Below, piece by piece: positions 10,913 to 22,806 of a stretch of 64,000 nt of DNA. Both the position numbers and the translations under genes were made by a program. The notes beneath the pieces are model-generated. The model was not told the origin of the DNA. It saw nothing but the letters and a program-made list of their open reading frames with translations, and made no database searches. This DNA is from Tolypeutes matacus (lineage: Eukaryota; Chordata; Mammalia; Cingulata; Chlamyphoridae). The stretch lies in NCBI GenBank assembly GCA_026826555.1, contig JAKSZT010053887.1, positions 67,143,346 to 67,207,345 of the forward strand. Reading direction: 5' to 3'. The number at the start of each line of letters is the position of its first letter. Position 1 is the first letter of the stretch.

Positions 10913-12009
10913 CAAAATTGAAATTCTATAAAAACTTAATGAAGACTGGCATATGAAACAATGACAAAATATTTTAAAGGCACAAGTTAGATTAAACATC
11001 TATCTTAAAATAGACAATACAGTCAGGAAAATATTCCAAAACTTAATGTTCCTATGGCCCCCATGTTTAGTAAGTGTAGTTTAAATAGAATGCAGTCGAC
11101 AATTTTGTAACCAATATTTACTCTACCATGGTTATAAGAGAACTCTATCTGAGAATAACTTATGATTTTTCTTTATTTTAACCCCAGAAATTCATCTTTG
11201 AGCTTTCAAAGTTAGTGTCCCCTTTTTCATTCCATATGGGAATATCCAAACTGCTCAGGCCAATTGATACTTCAATCATTCCTACCTCCTGCAAAAGTAA
11301 TGGAGCACAATAATTCCTTTATGTGCTTCCCTAATGCCTGAGTTAAAGTATGGTGTTTGACTCCCATACTCAGCCAATAACCACAGGTACAGGAGTGCAA
11401 CTAGAGTTGGAGAATAAACAAATGTTAAAGAAATATAAACTATACCTCTTTAAATTAGATTAATTGCATTTTCCATGGACATTTCTATTTGCTGAATATT
11501 TTAGTAATTACTACTAGCAGAAACTATTTTGTCTAATGATATAAGGAGAAAAAGAAAAAGAAAGCATGTTCCCTAAGGATGAGTAATTTTCATAAATTGT
11601 TTTGAGATAATAAAGATATATTTTTACAATGTATGTACAGAGTTTATGCATATACCACAATAGAAATACTTTTCAAAAAATATCCTGGAGTGAGTGGCAC
11701 CTGTGTTTCTCTGTCAATCCTCGGAGTTCACTTTAGCTCTACTTGGAAGAGCCTCCAAATTGTGCTCTATGTCTCAGTCTGTTCCATACTGTTTTCTTCA
11801 TCTTTATGTTCCATATGACAGTCATAAATTTAGTCACGTAGTCTCCAGACTAAAATGTCTGCTTGTTTTTTTCAGTTGTTTTTGGTCAAACCCAGATTCT
11901 TGTCTATTCTGACCCAACCATATCCTTTACATTTATCTTCTGCTCTAACCAAAGTAAATTTTAATTCCACAGAGGTCAATGGCTCACAAACATATCTTGG
12001 CTGTCATTC
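10913..12009. other. Intergenic DNA, no gene seen
   Basis: No named repeat or coding signal. The overlapping open frames at 11633-12064 are short and compositionally ordinary. Confidence 0.6.
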
Positions 12010-12220
12010 ATTTCCTATCAAATTCGCCACTCTTCTACCTGTGTTTCTTGTACCTGCCATATAACCTCCTTGCATTGGAATCCTTGACTCAGGCCCACTC
12101 TGCTGTCCTCCTGCATTATTCCTTCTTCAATACTTAGTCTGCCTCAAAGACTCTGACCTCCCCAGGCAAAGTTAAATTTTTTTCCCTTCTGGTTATTTTC
12201 TCTACAGCTCTGTGTCTACT

Positions 12221-12259
<39 letters not shown>

Positions 12260-12262
12260 TAA
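12010..12262 (-). repeat. Possible L2 (LINE2) 3' remnant
   Basis: The stretch around 12150-12175 resembles the 'ttccctgaccaccccaggca' signature of antisense L2 3' ends, and the surrounding pyrimidine-rich text fits. It is highly decayed and ends in the TTTA microsatellite. Confidence 0.4.
12220..12262. repeat. (TTTA)n microsatellite
   Basis: About ten uninterrupted TTTA units. Confidence 0.95.
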
Positions 12263-12479
12263 ATTTCATGTTTTCCCCATTAAACACAATATTTTTTCCG
12301 GTTTGGAATTTTTCTAATGATTACCCTGTACATTTCACCATGGATATTTATATTAACAAAGTCTTAAGTCTGAATAATGTCTTAACCTCACCTCCAGACA
12401 ATAAAAGTTTTTTTAATAATTTAGGCTCTGATCTTTTCTCTCTCAACTTAAACAATATTGTACCATAGAGAACTCAGTA

Positions 12480-13339
12480 GTCCTATGTATATATGGGAAA
12501 TTAATATATGATACAGGTGACAATGAAACAAATTAGGAAAGATGGATTGTTTTGAATGTACTATCAAAAAAACATCTTACTATATGGAATAAAATAAAAC
12601 TGGATTCATACTGAGAAAGAAAAAAACAGCCTCTGACATTCAGGAGCAAGGTCTAGGTATTGCTGTAAACTGTCTTTTCACTCAGAGTTTGGCATTGATG
12701 TTCTTCTGCTGAAAATAAACAATTTAACAGAACACAATATTGGACAAGGTCACTCTGTGGCCCTAACAGATTAAGACGAAAAGAAGAGCACTCTGTCATA
12801 GTCTGAACACAGGCAACAACTTGAGCATTGTCCAAATCATAAAACATTTCCAAACTTTCCTCATTTATGACAAAACTGAGTGACCACTCTTTTTAGCTAA
12901 ATACAGTTAGCCTCACTTCATTCCTCATGCTTTATAGATATGATTTATTACAATACTTGATTTAAAAATTACTCCTGCTTCCTGACAGCTTCCAATCCAG
13001 AGCAAAGACCCACTTCATTTCACCATTCCAAAATCACCTACACAGATCCAAATCTTAAAATAAGTCCTTTCTAAAGCTAATTTGCAGAGATGACCCAATG
13101 TTTCCCATGATGTACTGTCTACTTTACTGAAACTTACAATAAACCCAGCTTGTTAAACTACAGGTAGGTGTTTCAAGTGGTTTTTGGCTGCAGGGCATTG
13201 ACATTACCTAATACCAAATAAAAAGTTGAAATCCAAATTAATTAAAGACCCAAATGCAAAAGCATTAAATCATAAAGTTAAGAAAACCAGAGCATGTATT
13301 TGAGACATGTGGTAAGGAAGGTTATTTATTTATTTTCTT
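12480..13339. other. Intergenic DNA, no gene seen
   Basis: No recognised element or motif. A 66-codon minus-strand frame at 12653-12853 has no features supporting a gene. Confidence 0.6.
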
Positions 13340-14160
13340 TAAATTTATTGAAGTATACCACTCATACATAAAAATACATAAACAATAAGGGTAGAGTAAT
13401 AGTTATGAACTTACAAAACAGACATGCATAACTTAATACAGGGCTCTCATACCTCATCCTACCACCAATACCTTGCATTGTTGTGAAATATTTTTAACTA
13501 ATGATGAAAGAGAATCCTGAAAATATTACTAACAAAAGTATCTTATATTTGTGTATTTTCCCCCAATCTACCCTATTATTATTAATTATTATTATTATTA
13601 GTAGTAGTTTTATATCATTTATACATGAACATATATAAACAGTAAGTGTATAGTAAAAGTTGTGAACTTACAAAGCAAACATTCATAACATCATACAGGG
13701 GTCCCATACATCAACCCACCGTCAACACCTTGTATTGTCGTGAGACATTTATTAAAAATTATGAAAGAATATTGTCAAAATCTTACTACTAATTATATTC
13801 TTCATCTTACATTTGGTGTATTTTTCCTCCAACCTACCCTACTATTATTATTTTTAAATATATTATTACAGAAGTTGTGAACTTACAAAATAATCATACA
13901 TATGTACAGAATTCCCATACACCACCCCTTCATCAACACACCACACTGTGATGGAACATTTGTTATAGATTATGAGATAATATCAGACTATTACCAGTAA
14001 CCATGGTCTATAGTGTACATTTGGCACACTTTTTTCATACTCCCCCATTGTCACCACAGTACATATTTGGCATATATGTATGAATATTACAGTATTGCTG
14101 TTAACCACAGTCCATAAGTCACTTCAGTTGTATTTCTCCCATGCTTCTCCATAGCCAAAA
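13340..14160 (-). mobile_element. L1 3'-UTR with a three-fold repeated internal unit
   Basis: Minus-strand L1 3' end. A unit of about 215-256 bp recurs three times with substantial divergence. The shared anchor gaacttacaaa begins at 13408, 13664 and 13879, each followed by 'cataa...acaggg.tcccata' and then 'caccttg.attgt', 'ttac.aattatgaaaga' and 'ttttcccccaa.cta'. The same unit occurs once, on the plus strand, at the 3' end of the L1 at 22807-23612. It is therefore an L1 3'-UTR module that was amplified in some subfamilies. It is non-coding. Confidence 0.8.
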
Positions 14161-14164
14161 AAAG

Positions 14165-14321
14165 AAAGAGGACCCCTATCTCACACCTTATACAAAAATT
14201 AACTCAAAATAGATTTTAAAAAACCTAAATATAAAAGCAAGAACAATAAAGCTTCTAGAAGAAAATGTAGGAAAACATCTTCAAGACCTGATGTTAGGTG
14301 GTGGATTCTTAAAAGAGATAA
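14165..14321 (+). pseudogene. L1 ORF2 fragment (old LINE-1), upstream piece
   Basis: Plus-strand sequence reading 'ccttatctcacacc.tatac' and 'aaaattaactcaaaatag', then 'acctaaatataaaagc', 'cttctagaagaaaat' and 'ggattcttaaa'. This is the familiar region of LINE-1 ORF2 downstream of the reverse transcriptase. It is interrupted at about 14322 by an unassigned segment and resumes near 14680. Confidence 0.8.
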
Positions 14322-14680
14322 GAGGAGGACTGAGATGGACTACTGATGCTTAATGTATGTAGAAGTTTTAATTAACTTTACTGGAAAAGTGTGGAAATGG
14401 ATAGAGTTGATGGTAGCACATTATAGTGAGTAGCAGCTGGTTTATAAATGGGAATGTGGCTGGAAACGGTAGTCTAGGGATGTAAATGCCAATTGAAAGA
14501 AAGCTAAAGAATAATCTAGGTGCTGAATAATACAGTGAACCCAGCGGTGGATGAGAATTGTGGTTAATTGTACAGATGTTAGAGTGTCCTTTGTGAGCTA
14601 GAGCAGATGTACGTCACTATTGCAGGGTGTTGGGAAGGTGGAGAAGCATAAGAAGGTTACCTAAAACAAGAAATTTAAGC
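14322..14680. mobile_element. Unassigned insertion inside an old L1
   Basis: About 360 bp of G-richer sequence, for example 'gttgatggtagcacatta' and 'ctattgcagggtgttgg', separates two collinear parts of one L1 ORF2. It has no polyA and no clear duplication. Its end ('gggaaggtggagaagcat') recalls the beginning of the neighbouring L1 3'-UTR read on the minus strand ('ctatggagaagcatggg'), so it may be another part of an L1 3'-UTR. This is an inference. Confidence 0.5.
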
Positions 14681-15520
14681 ATAAACAATAAGGATATATG
14701 TATGAATTTGATAAAATCAAAATTATTGATTATTGTTCAACAAAGAGCACCAGAGATATGGCAGATTGACAGAAAATGTTTGCAAGGTCTAGAATTAACA
14801 AGGGCCTAATAATCAAACAACAAGCAATCCCTGAAAATCAGCAGCAATAACAAAAAAACATAAACTCCCAATCAAAAATAAGTGAAGGATATGAAAATCT
14901 AGTTTACTCACATGTTATCAAGAAAATGAATGGTTGTGCAAACTCATATGAGAAACTGGAATTAACATAAATCAAATATTTCTTTACAGAAATCAGGTAA
15001 AAATTAGAGAATTGGATACTGCTAAGTGTTGACAAGCTGTGAGTATGTATGAAGCCTCACGCATTGTATTTGTGAGGGTAGACTGGAGCCATCATCTTGA
15101 GATCAATACTTCTTTAATAAATTAAGAATTCATCTATCCTATGATGAAGCAATTTGACTCCTACAGATGTATGATAATGAAATGCTCACCCAGATCCACA
15201 GGGGAATATGCAATGTTCATTGTGGGAATGGGTAGCTGAAAGTAATCTGTGTGTAAGGATATTTAAAATGCAGTGACTTCACCCAAGTTGGTACAGTGCA
15301 ACAGATAAAAGCTTTAGATTAAATGTAAATGTAACATCACAGATGGATTCTGTGAATAGTGCTGATGGAAAAAGGCACAAATTAAATTACGTGCACAATA
15401 CAATTCACATAATTAAAATTATAGATTAAAAAAATACATATTTACATAGACACAGAAGGATGTACACTAAATTTATTATGATATTTACCTGGATCAATGA
15501 GAGTGAGCAGGAAAGGAAAT
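14681..15520 (+). pseudogene. L1 ORF2 C-terminal region and 3' UTR, heavily decayed
   Basis: Collinear continuation of the L1 at 14165. Recognisable blocks include 'gataaaatcaaaattatt', an equivalent of 'tatcctatgatgaagcaatttgactcctac' spread over 15130-15165, and 'atgttcattgtggg'. After these come 3'-UTR-like text with 'agacacagaaggatgtacac' and 'gagtgagcaggaaagg'. There are many indels and no open frame remains. Confidence 0.7.
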
Positions 15521-15899
15521 AAATTAATAAAAAAACAAAACAAGAGACTAGTCTTGTGTGTAACAATGATGAAAATGGACCAAGAACAAAGATATAAGTG
15601 TCTCAGTCATTTGTCCCTGAGAACTAGTCCCTCACCTTCCTAACCTGAAAAAATATTTAAAAGAAAAAATAGCAAAATATGTAAAGCATATAAATAATTC
15701 TCAGGATTAAAATATGAATGGCCAATGAATATATTACATTATTTCAATTTTCATTGCAAGTATATATGAAATTATACTTATACTGAAATTTCAATATTTT
15801 TATATTTTTATATTTTTGTATTTTTGCACCAAGAAATTGAAATAATTTCATATAGTGAAATGAGATAAAATTCTACACTAATAAAATTTGTCCAAAAAT

Positions 15900-16214
15900 T
15901 AAAATTGTGAAATCCTGTGAACATGGAATTTCTTAACATTTTTGGTGCTATTGTAAATTAGCATAACCACATTGAAAAGCAAATTTGAAAATTCACATAT
16001 CTTCTAGCCTATCAATATTAAGGTATCATTGTTTATTATAATAAAAAAATAAAATCTAAAAGTCCACTAACAGAAAATTTGCCGATCAATTATGAAATAT
16101 TCATATAAAAAAATAATATGTATTGATTACTAAAAATGAACTAGAAATAGACATAGCAAATCTCAAAAAAAAAATATTGATCAACATAATTACAGATGTT
16201 ATAAAAATGTGTGA
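15900..16214 (+). pseudogene. Old L1 ORF2 C-terminal fragment
   Basis: Decayed match to the end of LINE-1 ORF2: a 'ggtgctattgtaaat' block, then 'aaaagtccactaacag', 'tatgaaatattcatata' and 'aaaaatgaactag'. No open frame remains. Confidence 0.5.
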
Positions 16215-17384
16215 GATTTGATACACTCTATATTCCAAGCTACCTCAAGAGAAGGAAGTTATAGAATCCATTGGGAGAATTCAAAATGGGCCTAAAACGT
16301 ATCTACTTTTGTTTTGCCAAAGCATAGATATCAAGTAAATATGACAAAATTAGGATTTAATAGAGCTGTATGGTAGATATACCAATGTTTGTTAGAACAT
16401 ACTTTATGTTTTTGATAATGCCTGAAATATTGCATTAAAAATGTGTTTGGTGCAAAAATTTCCTAATTATTGTTCTGATTTATAGTTGCTTTTTCTGTAA
16501 TTTAGATATATATTCAAAGATATTACAGTTCACAAGCTTTAGAAGAAAACTAATATTTACTGAGAAATCTCTAACCTTCAGTCACCATAATAGGAATTTT
16601 AAAAGAGTTTCTACATGGACACAGCTTGAAAAAATTCTAAGTATGTATATTTTACATATATCATACATCATAAATTCTATATATTCCATATAAATTATAT
16701 ATATATAAATTTCAAAGGTATACACTCTTATGTGTGTTTGCATATATGCAATTGCATTACAATCATATATGTGAGTATTATTATTATACAAAGGTCACTA
16801 GAAAATTTGAAAATCAGAGATCTGTACCTAAATTTTTTATTTGTATTTAAAAATAATAATTACTATTTACTTAATGCTTTAAACTAAATAATGCCGTGAA
16901 AATTATTTTACTGAGCAATGACCACATAAAAATCTCATCCTAAGTATATACTCAGTACTATTTCAGTCTAGATTGTATCACTGTATTCCCTTCTCAGTTT
17001 TGCTCTCTCGTTGATTTCACAGCGTGACCATTGGAGCACTATCAATGTGACAATACTGACCTATTTCACTATTTTAGAAAACCTATCATCATTCATCTAC
17101 TTTTCAAAATGGGGTGTTGAAAAAGTAAAATCACTTGACTTCTGAAAGTCCAGGTGATCAGTTTCAGTGGATGAAACTGAACTTCACTCAAACTGAACAA
17201 AGATGTTTAACTCCAAAATTTATTAAGTATTCATATCAATATACCTATGAAAATTGTCAACAATTGAATCTGCTCATGTTTGTGGCAATGATCAATAAAA
17301 GTCTTTCATTTTGTCAATGTTTTAACTGGAATGGTGGATGTTTACAAAAGTGCTTGATGTTAAAACAGTGAAAATGTTGATTAA
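16215..17384. other. AT-rich intergenic DNA, no gene seen
   Basis: No recognised element. An alternating AT-rich patch lies at 16660-16710. Open frames of 69-78 codons lack support. Confidence 0.6.
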
Positions 17385-17389
17385 ATGTA

Positions 17390-17850
17390 AATATTATCCC
17401 AGTATTTAGTTTCTCTCTCCCCAGGCAGCTGGTTATGACAGGCTGCCTAAGCAGATTCCCCTCTTCCCTCTCCCCAGGGCTGCCTTGGTGCTGGCTGGTA
17501 TCCTCCCCTAGTTTCAGAGGGGACTCAGGTGTCCAAACACACCAAAAGGAAACCACTCCCCACCCTTTGCCAGAACCCTCTTCCTCTCAGAGAATGCAAT
17601 CTCCCATTCAATGCCTGGTGAGAGTCAGGGGGTCCATGAAGGCCATCTGCCTTGACGGTGGGGCCTAGCCGGCAGTCCTTTCCAGCCACAGAGGAGAGGA
17701 ACTCACAGTTTTCCCTTAGGCTCTCTATCTCTTTGTCCAGTTACCTCCAGATCCATGCCCTGAAGCCTCCTGCTATGTGGCTCCCAAAACAGCTCACTTG
17801 AATACGGTTTTGCCCCTTCTCTGCCATTTTTTTTTGTGAGAGAGCTGGGG
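17390..17850 (-). other. GC-rich segment, possibly a retroelement 5' regulatory region
   Basis: The base composition changes sharply to G+C-rich within otherwise AT-rich DNA. Text such as 'ccctctccccagggctgcc' and 'gccttgacggtggggcctag' is followed by a T-run at 17826-17835. Read on the minus strand it resembles the 5' untranslated region of a LINE or a U3/R region: 'ccagctctctcac', then 'atggcagagaaggggc'. No open frame exceeds 80 codons and CpG dinucleotides are few. I could not match it to another copy in the window. Confidence 0.4.
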
Positions 17851-18354
17851 AATGCCCACCTAAGTCAATGCCTTCTTCATGGATTTCTCTCAAATCATTT
17901 TAAATGTTTGAAACTTTCTGTGAAACCTCAAATCACTATTTAAGTAAACTAAGTAGAGAAATGTTTTTGAAGATCAAAATTTGGGCCCAGAAATAGTGAA
18001 TATAATGTGTAAACACTTACTATGCTGGTCCATAAAAAAATTCTTACTAGTTATAAGGAAATAGGTAGAAAAATGGAAAGTATTGATAAACTTGTATAAA
18101 GTAATAGAATAAATGTATGTCTGTTAAATTTAATATTAAAATATTGGGGTTTGTTCATCCCATTTTTCTTTATTTTCCTAGCAATGTCTTTTTTGCCATA
18201 TTTAAAAATTATATTATATTATATTTTACAATTGTATATTTTATAATTGGGACATGATGAGCTGGGAATTTAAAAAATAAATCTAAAGCAAAATGGTCCT
18301 TTACTACAAATAGTTTGAGAATCTCTAATTAAGGTAATTGAGGACACAGTAATG
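17851..18354. other. AT-rich intergenic DNA, no gene seen
   Basis: Nothing recognisable apart from TATAT-type low-complexity sequence near 18205-18245. Confidence 0.6.
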
Positions 18355-19500
18355 ACATTGACTTTTATTATGAGTAAGATGGGAAGAAATTGAAGGGGTT
18401 TGTTTAGAAAAGTAACATAATCAGATATCGATATTTAACAGGAAAACTATGGCTCCTGTGGCCAGTAGACTGAAGGGACAGGCATGAGTAGGAAGGTGAA
18501 GGAAAGAGACCAAATTAAGATTATGAGAAGTTGTAAAATTCTAGATATTTTAAATGTATAATAAACAAGACTGACTGACATATTGTGATGGGAAGAGAGG
18601 AGTCAAGAATAAATCCAGGTTTGGAGCACCAGGAAGAGGCAGAATAGAGTTTCCATTTATCAAGATGAAAAAGAGCAAAAGAAGAAGAGTGAGGAGGACT
18701 ATCATGTGCTCATTTCAACATGTTAATTTTGAGATGCCTATTAAATATCCAGGTAGAGATATCTGGATAAGCAGTTGGCTCAAAGAGTGTGGAGTTCAGG
18801 AATGATTTTCTAGCATTCATTAGCATAAAAATGGTAGTTAAAGTTAGGGACTTAATGAGCTTACCTAGACAGTGAGCAAAGATTAAAAAGAAATATCTAT
18901 GGTGTGGCCCTGTGTCTACCAATGTTTATATAGGATGGAAAATAGCAGGAACCAATAAGAGACCAACCAACAAAAGAGACTTAAGAGGAATATGAATTGG
19001 TATCTTAGAGGCAAAATGAAGGAAATATTTGAAGGAGAAAAGCAAGTAAAGACTTGCTTTTAAGTTTGGTAAGTGCAAAAATGAGGACTGAGTAGAATAA
19101 AGGAACAGTGAGAAGGTTTTATGAATAAATGGAATAAAGTTACTCCTGGGGTCAAGTGAATGTTGGTGACAGGATATCAACCAATTGTTGGTGTTGGGAA
19201 AATGAGAGGTAGTAGTAAGGGGTGGGATGTTTGAAAATAAGATTAGGGAATATTTGTAAAAATTGGTATGGACAAAGTCAAAGATAAGGTGATGGAATAA
19301 GATGGTTAAAGTGGGAAAGAGTAAAAGACCATTGGAGGAGAGATTGTCCTGGAACATAGAGGTCAAGTGATAAGAAGAATTATCTACATTACTAATGAGA
19401 TCACTATTTATTATGATAGATTCAGACTGGAAAGAAAGAGCCATAAAGTTTCCTTTAGAGGTGTGATTCCAAACAAGGACTGAAAGAGAGTTGCATAAAA
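18355..19500 (+). repeat. Ancient mammalian interspersed repeat remnant, long
   Basis: The phrase order matches a widespread ancient mammalian repeat as I remember it: 'tttattatgagtaagatggg', 'agtaacataatcaga', 'aagaggagtcaagaat', 'atgttaattttgagatgcct', 'tggagttcagg', then a purine-rich tail. I cannot name the family with certainty without a consensus search. The 197-codon minus-strand frame at 18926-19519 lies across this repeat; see the rejected items. Confidence 0.5.
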
Positions 19501-19519
19501 TATATCTAAAATCATTCAT

Positions 19520-20149
19520 TCTTTTGCTTTTTTCCCAGATGTGTATATATATATATTTTTTGTCTTTACATCTCTAGAAAAATATTTACTTTGAGCTGAG
19601 TTGATCATAGCTTTATCAAGAAAATTTTTTAAATGTGAAATTCAATTTTAGTACATTGATTTTAATACAAGAATCCATTTACATTATAGATTGAGCTAAT
19701 AAATAATAGTATATCTTCATTTATTTATTATATAAATGGAGCCAATATTTCTAAATCTATTTACAATGAATTTCATTCTCTTAAGTCATTTATCTTCTGT
19801 TTTCTTAGCCTATGTAATATTTTTAAGATATCTATAATGATCAACTTTTAAAATGTTCTTTTTATGTTTCCCAAAGCTATGAATTTTACTTCAAATGGTA
19901 TTATTTTTAAATTTCAGAATAAGTATCCTTTCTCTCAAATTTAAGACAAATAAAGAATAAACAGCAACATAGACATTTGAACTTTTTCTTTTATTCTCTT
20001 TTTGTTTTCAACGTCTTTTATTAGAAATATTATATATAAAAAAAAAAGAAATATTATAAAATGTCAGGATCTATGCAGGGTAATAGAAGAATTTTAAAAA
20101 ATAACATTTGTACATGGGTTCTTCATCTGAAAGGCCCATAGTTTCATTG
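19520..20149. other. AT-rich intergenic DNA, no gene seen
   Basis: No named element. A short TATATATA tract lies at about 19543-19556. Confidence 0.6.
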
Positions 20150-20640
20150 GAATGAGAGGTATGGGAACAAGCACTTACAGCAATGAAGTGACTTCTCTAG
20201 CCAAGTCATGAGTAAAGCCATGGGATGAAATATCTAACTGCTTGAAGCTTCATGGATGGCTTCCTAGAGGAGATGGTGTTTGATTTGAAATTATAAGACT
20301 GAAGAAATTTACCTCCTATACATAGAGTAATAAGAAACATCAGAAAGAGCAAAACATGAATGTCATGGGCAAAGGATAAAAAGCAATAAAGCATGGCTGT
20401 TTTTCAAAAATTGCAACTGTGCATATAGCACTTAAGGGGTTTGTGGAAAAAGGGCAAGGCCAGACACTAGAAACAGATTGCCTGGTGCCATGAAGAAGCA
20501 TCCTAAGAAAAATTAGATTTTCCTTCAATTTTATAAGGAAACATTTAAAGTGCTTATTCAAGAAAGTTCTATGATGTGGCATAAATAACATTTCAGTAAA
20601 TGTAATAAACCATGTTAGATTCCATATTGTTATGCTTTAG
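20150..20640 (+). repeat. Ancient interspersed repeat remnant, second piece
   Basis: The blocks 'gatggcttcctagaggag', 'gcaaaggataaaaagca' and 'ggcaaggccaga' follow the order of the same ancient repeat class as 18355-19500, from a more 5' part of its consensus. It is strongly decayed. Confidence 0.4.
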
Positions 20641-21354
20641 CTTTTTACAGACAGGAAGAGTATTCCAGTCCAATAATGTACCAATTATTTCAGGGAAGCA
20701 GTCTATGGTTTCTTGGGTGATAGAGTAAAATGATATTAAATTTTATTTTAATTGGTTTACACTATAAACTATTCTCTCTATGACAAAGTACTTGCCAGGG
20801 ATTTTAAATTTTATACAAATACATCGATTGGCAGAGCTTAACTATGACATTTTGGCAAATGACAACAGAAAACTGATAAGACAATATCCAATAATAAAGA
20901 AAATTCTACTTTTAATTTCCATTTAATATTCAGAAGTGAGATGGCACATTTTAACTCTTGGATATATGAACATTGCCCAATTTGATTTTCAATTTTTCAT
21001 TAAATTTTGGTTTAAATTTATTCACTAAATCTAATATATATGTACATGTAATGTTTAAAAAAACTCAAAACATTCAGTATAATACTTATTATTTAGGTAT
21101 CATTATAAAGGTAAAAATTACATTCAAATCCTTAATTTCAAAATATAAATTGATATCATCAATATATAAGTAGTAATTAATGTAACACTTTACTTAAATA
21201 ACAATTAACAATGAAATGGTATTAAATATTAAGAATTAAATATTAAATATTCCTAGAGAGCTAATCTTCCTAATGCTATATTAGAAATTTATAAAACAAC
21301 AATCTATCCATAACTATATTAATGTAGCACAACTGTGACCCTATATTTTCATAA
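20641..21354. other. AT-rich intergenic DNA, no gene seen
   Basis: No recognised repeat or coding signal. Confidence 0.6.
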
Positions 21355-21403
21355 AATCCCCAGGTAATTCTTGTACATATTAAAGTTTGGGAAGCACTGA
21401 AGT
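21355..21403. repeat. Possible MER5-type DNA transposon end
   Basis: The text 'ccccaggtaattcttgta' followed by 'aaagtttgggaagcactg' resembles the terminal part of non-autonomous hAT elements of the MER5 group. Only one end is visible. Confidence 0.4.
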
Positions 21404-21779
21404 TAAGTTTCTCATAACCTGCATTTTCCTCATGGAAACACCAATGATAAGCTGTTGGTTCTAGAAGACATATCCATATATTCTTTATGTTACCCTGTTA
21501 TATTTTTTCTTGAAAGAAGGTAAGATAAGTGTGTAATTCTTCACATTTATCAATTTTGAAAATAATTTGTTACCCCAGCAATCACCAAAAATTACGTTAG
21601 GTGAGGTTTTTATGGAGTGGGAGGGATTATATAAACATGTTAAATGTAGCTAAATTTATTGATTCTGAATGTAAATTCTTCATTGCATTTATGCTTTGTA
21701 AATTCTCCCAAATATAATTAACTATGTTAAAAATAATTTACTCAAATGCTTACCTTCCATATTTATATTTCTTGCAATT

Positions 21780-22031
21780 AGAATTAGGATGCTTCCATCT
21801 TTTGGCAATTGTGAATAATGCCACTGTGAACTTTGGTGTGCAGATGTCTGTTCGAGTCACTGTCTGCTCTTCCGGATATATACCTAGTAATAGAATGCCA
21901 TGTCACATGGTAAATCTATTTCTAACTTCCTTAGGAACTGCCAGACTTTCACAGTGGCTGTAACATTTTACATTCCCACCAGCAGCAACATTGTTCTCTC
22001 TCCACAGCCTCTCCAACACCTGCAGTTTTCT
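21780..22031 (-). pseudogene. L1 ORF2 C-terminal piece, inverted arm
   Basis: Minus-strand LINE-1 ORF2 3' sequence: on the plus strand 'cttccatcttttggcaattg', 'gaataatgccactgtgaac' and 'acattcccaccagcagcaac'. It ends where the poly(T) of the next L1 starts (22032). Its outer edge ('gccaaaagatggaagc' on the minus strand) is the same ORF2 position at which the plus-strand L1 at 22807 begins. This suggests that both are arms of one insertion with a 5' inversion. Confidence 0.75.
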
Positions 22032-22500
22032 GGGTTTTTTTTTAAACAAGTCAATTTTATTGATATATATTCATGAACCATAAATCCATCCAAAAAGTGC
22101 AATCTATGGTATTCGGTATAACACATATTTGTACAATCATCACCCCTATCAATCCCAGAGCATGTTCATTATTCCAGTAATAATAATAAACAAAAAACAA
22201 ATGAACAAACAAAACTCAACACCTCTCGATCTCTCTATGCCTCACCTGCTATACATAGCTGCTATTCTTTTTTCTTTTCTTTAGTACATTTGTATTTATA
22301 TTTTGTAAAAACAGTCTAATAAATCCAAAATCACCCATATTCATGTTTTACTTTAGGTTTTACTATCTTCAACAGTCCGGTGTTACAATTTTTAGCTTTC
22401 CTTCTAGTAATATACATGACCTTAGACTTTCCCTTTCAATCACTGTCATACCCATATAATAGCTCTACTAGTTACAAACACTTTAACCATATGTTTTTTG
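22032..22500 (-). mobile_element. L1 3' UTR with poly(A) tail
   Basis: This is the reverse complement of the L1 3' end found at 58490-58977. Shared text includes 'ggatggatttatg', 'tatcaataaaatt', 'gtttttacaaaatataaata', 'gagagat.gagaggtg' and 'gtaaaacct.aagtaaaaca'. The T-run at 22034-22043 is the poly(A) tail. It is contiguous on its 5' side with an L1 inter-ORF segment (22505-22800), so most of ORF2 is missing. Confidence 0.85.
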
Positions 22501-22504
22501 TCCT

Positions 22505-22806
22505 TTCAGGCTTAGCACTCTCTTTAGTATTTCTTGTAATTCTAGTCTTTTGGTAACATGTTCTATTAGTTTTTATTTGTGAAGAATTTGAACTCACTCC
22601 CATTTTTGAAGAACAGTTTCGTCGGGTACAGAATTCTTGAATGGCAGTTTTTCTCTTTCAGTACCTTAAATACATCATACCACTCTCTTCTCACCTTCAT
22701 GGTTTCTGATGAGAGGGCAACAATTAATCTTATTGTGTTTCCCATGTATTTGAAGCTTTGCTTTTCTCTTGTTGCTTTCAGAATCCTCTCTTTATTTGCC
22801 AAATGA
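22505..22806 (-). pseudogene. L1 segment from between ORF1 and ORF2, partly open
   Basis: Minus-strand L1 sequence upstream of ORF2. The minus-strand frame 22566-22868 reads VFKVLKEKNCHSRILYPTK and then KNGSEF, a run typical of the conserved L1 inter-ORF region. The homologous antisense region also occurs at about 49950-50270 in the large L1. Its junction to the 3' UTR near 22500 implies deletion of ORF2. Confidence 0.75.

Noticed and set aside
13340..14060. CRISPR-like or satellite array
   Set aside because: Only three diverged units of unequal length (periods 256 and 215); they match an L1 3'-UTR module, and the host is a mammal.
18926..19519. Longest open frame in the window, 197 codons, minus strand
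   Set aside because: It lies antisense across an ancient interspersed repeat. The product is rich in Leu, Ser, Phe, His and Asn, as expected from purine-rich DNA read backwards. It has no domain, no convincing signal or membrane layout and no neighbouring exon. I judge it accidental; orthologue comparison would settle it.
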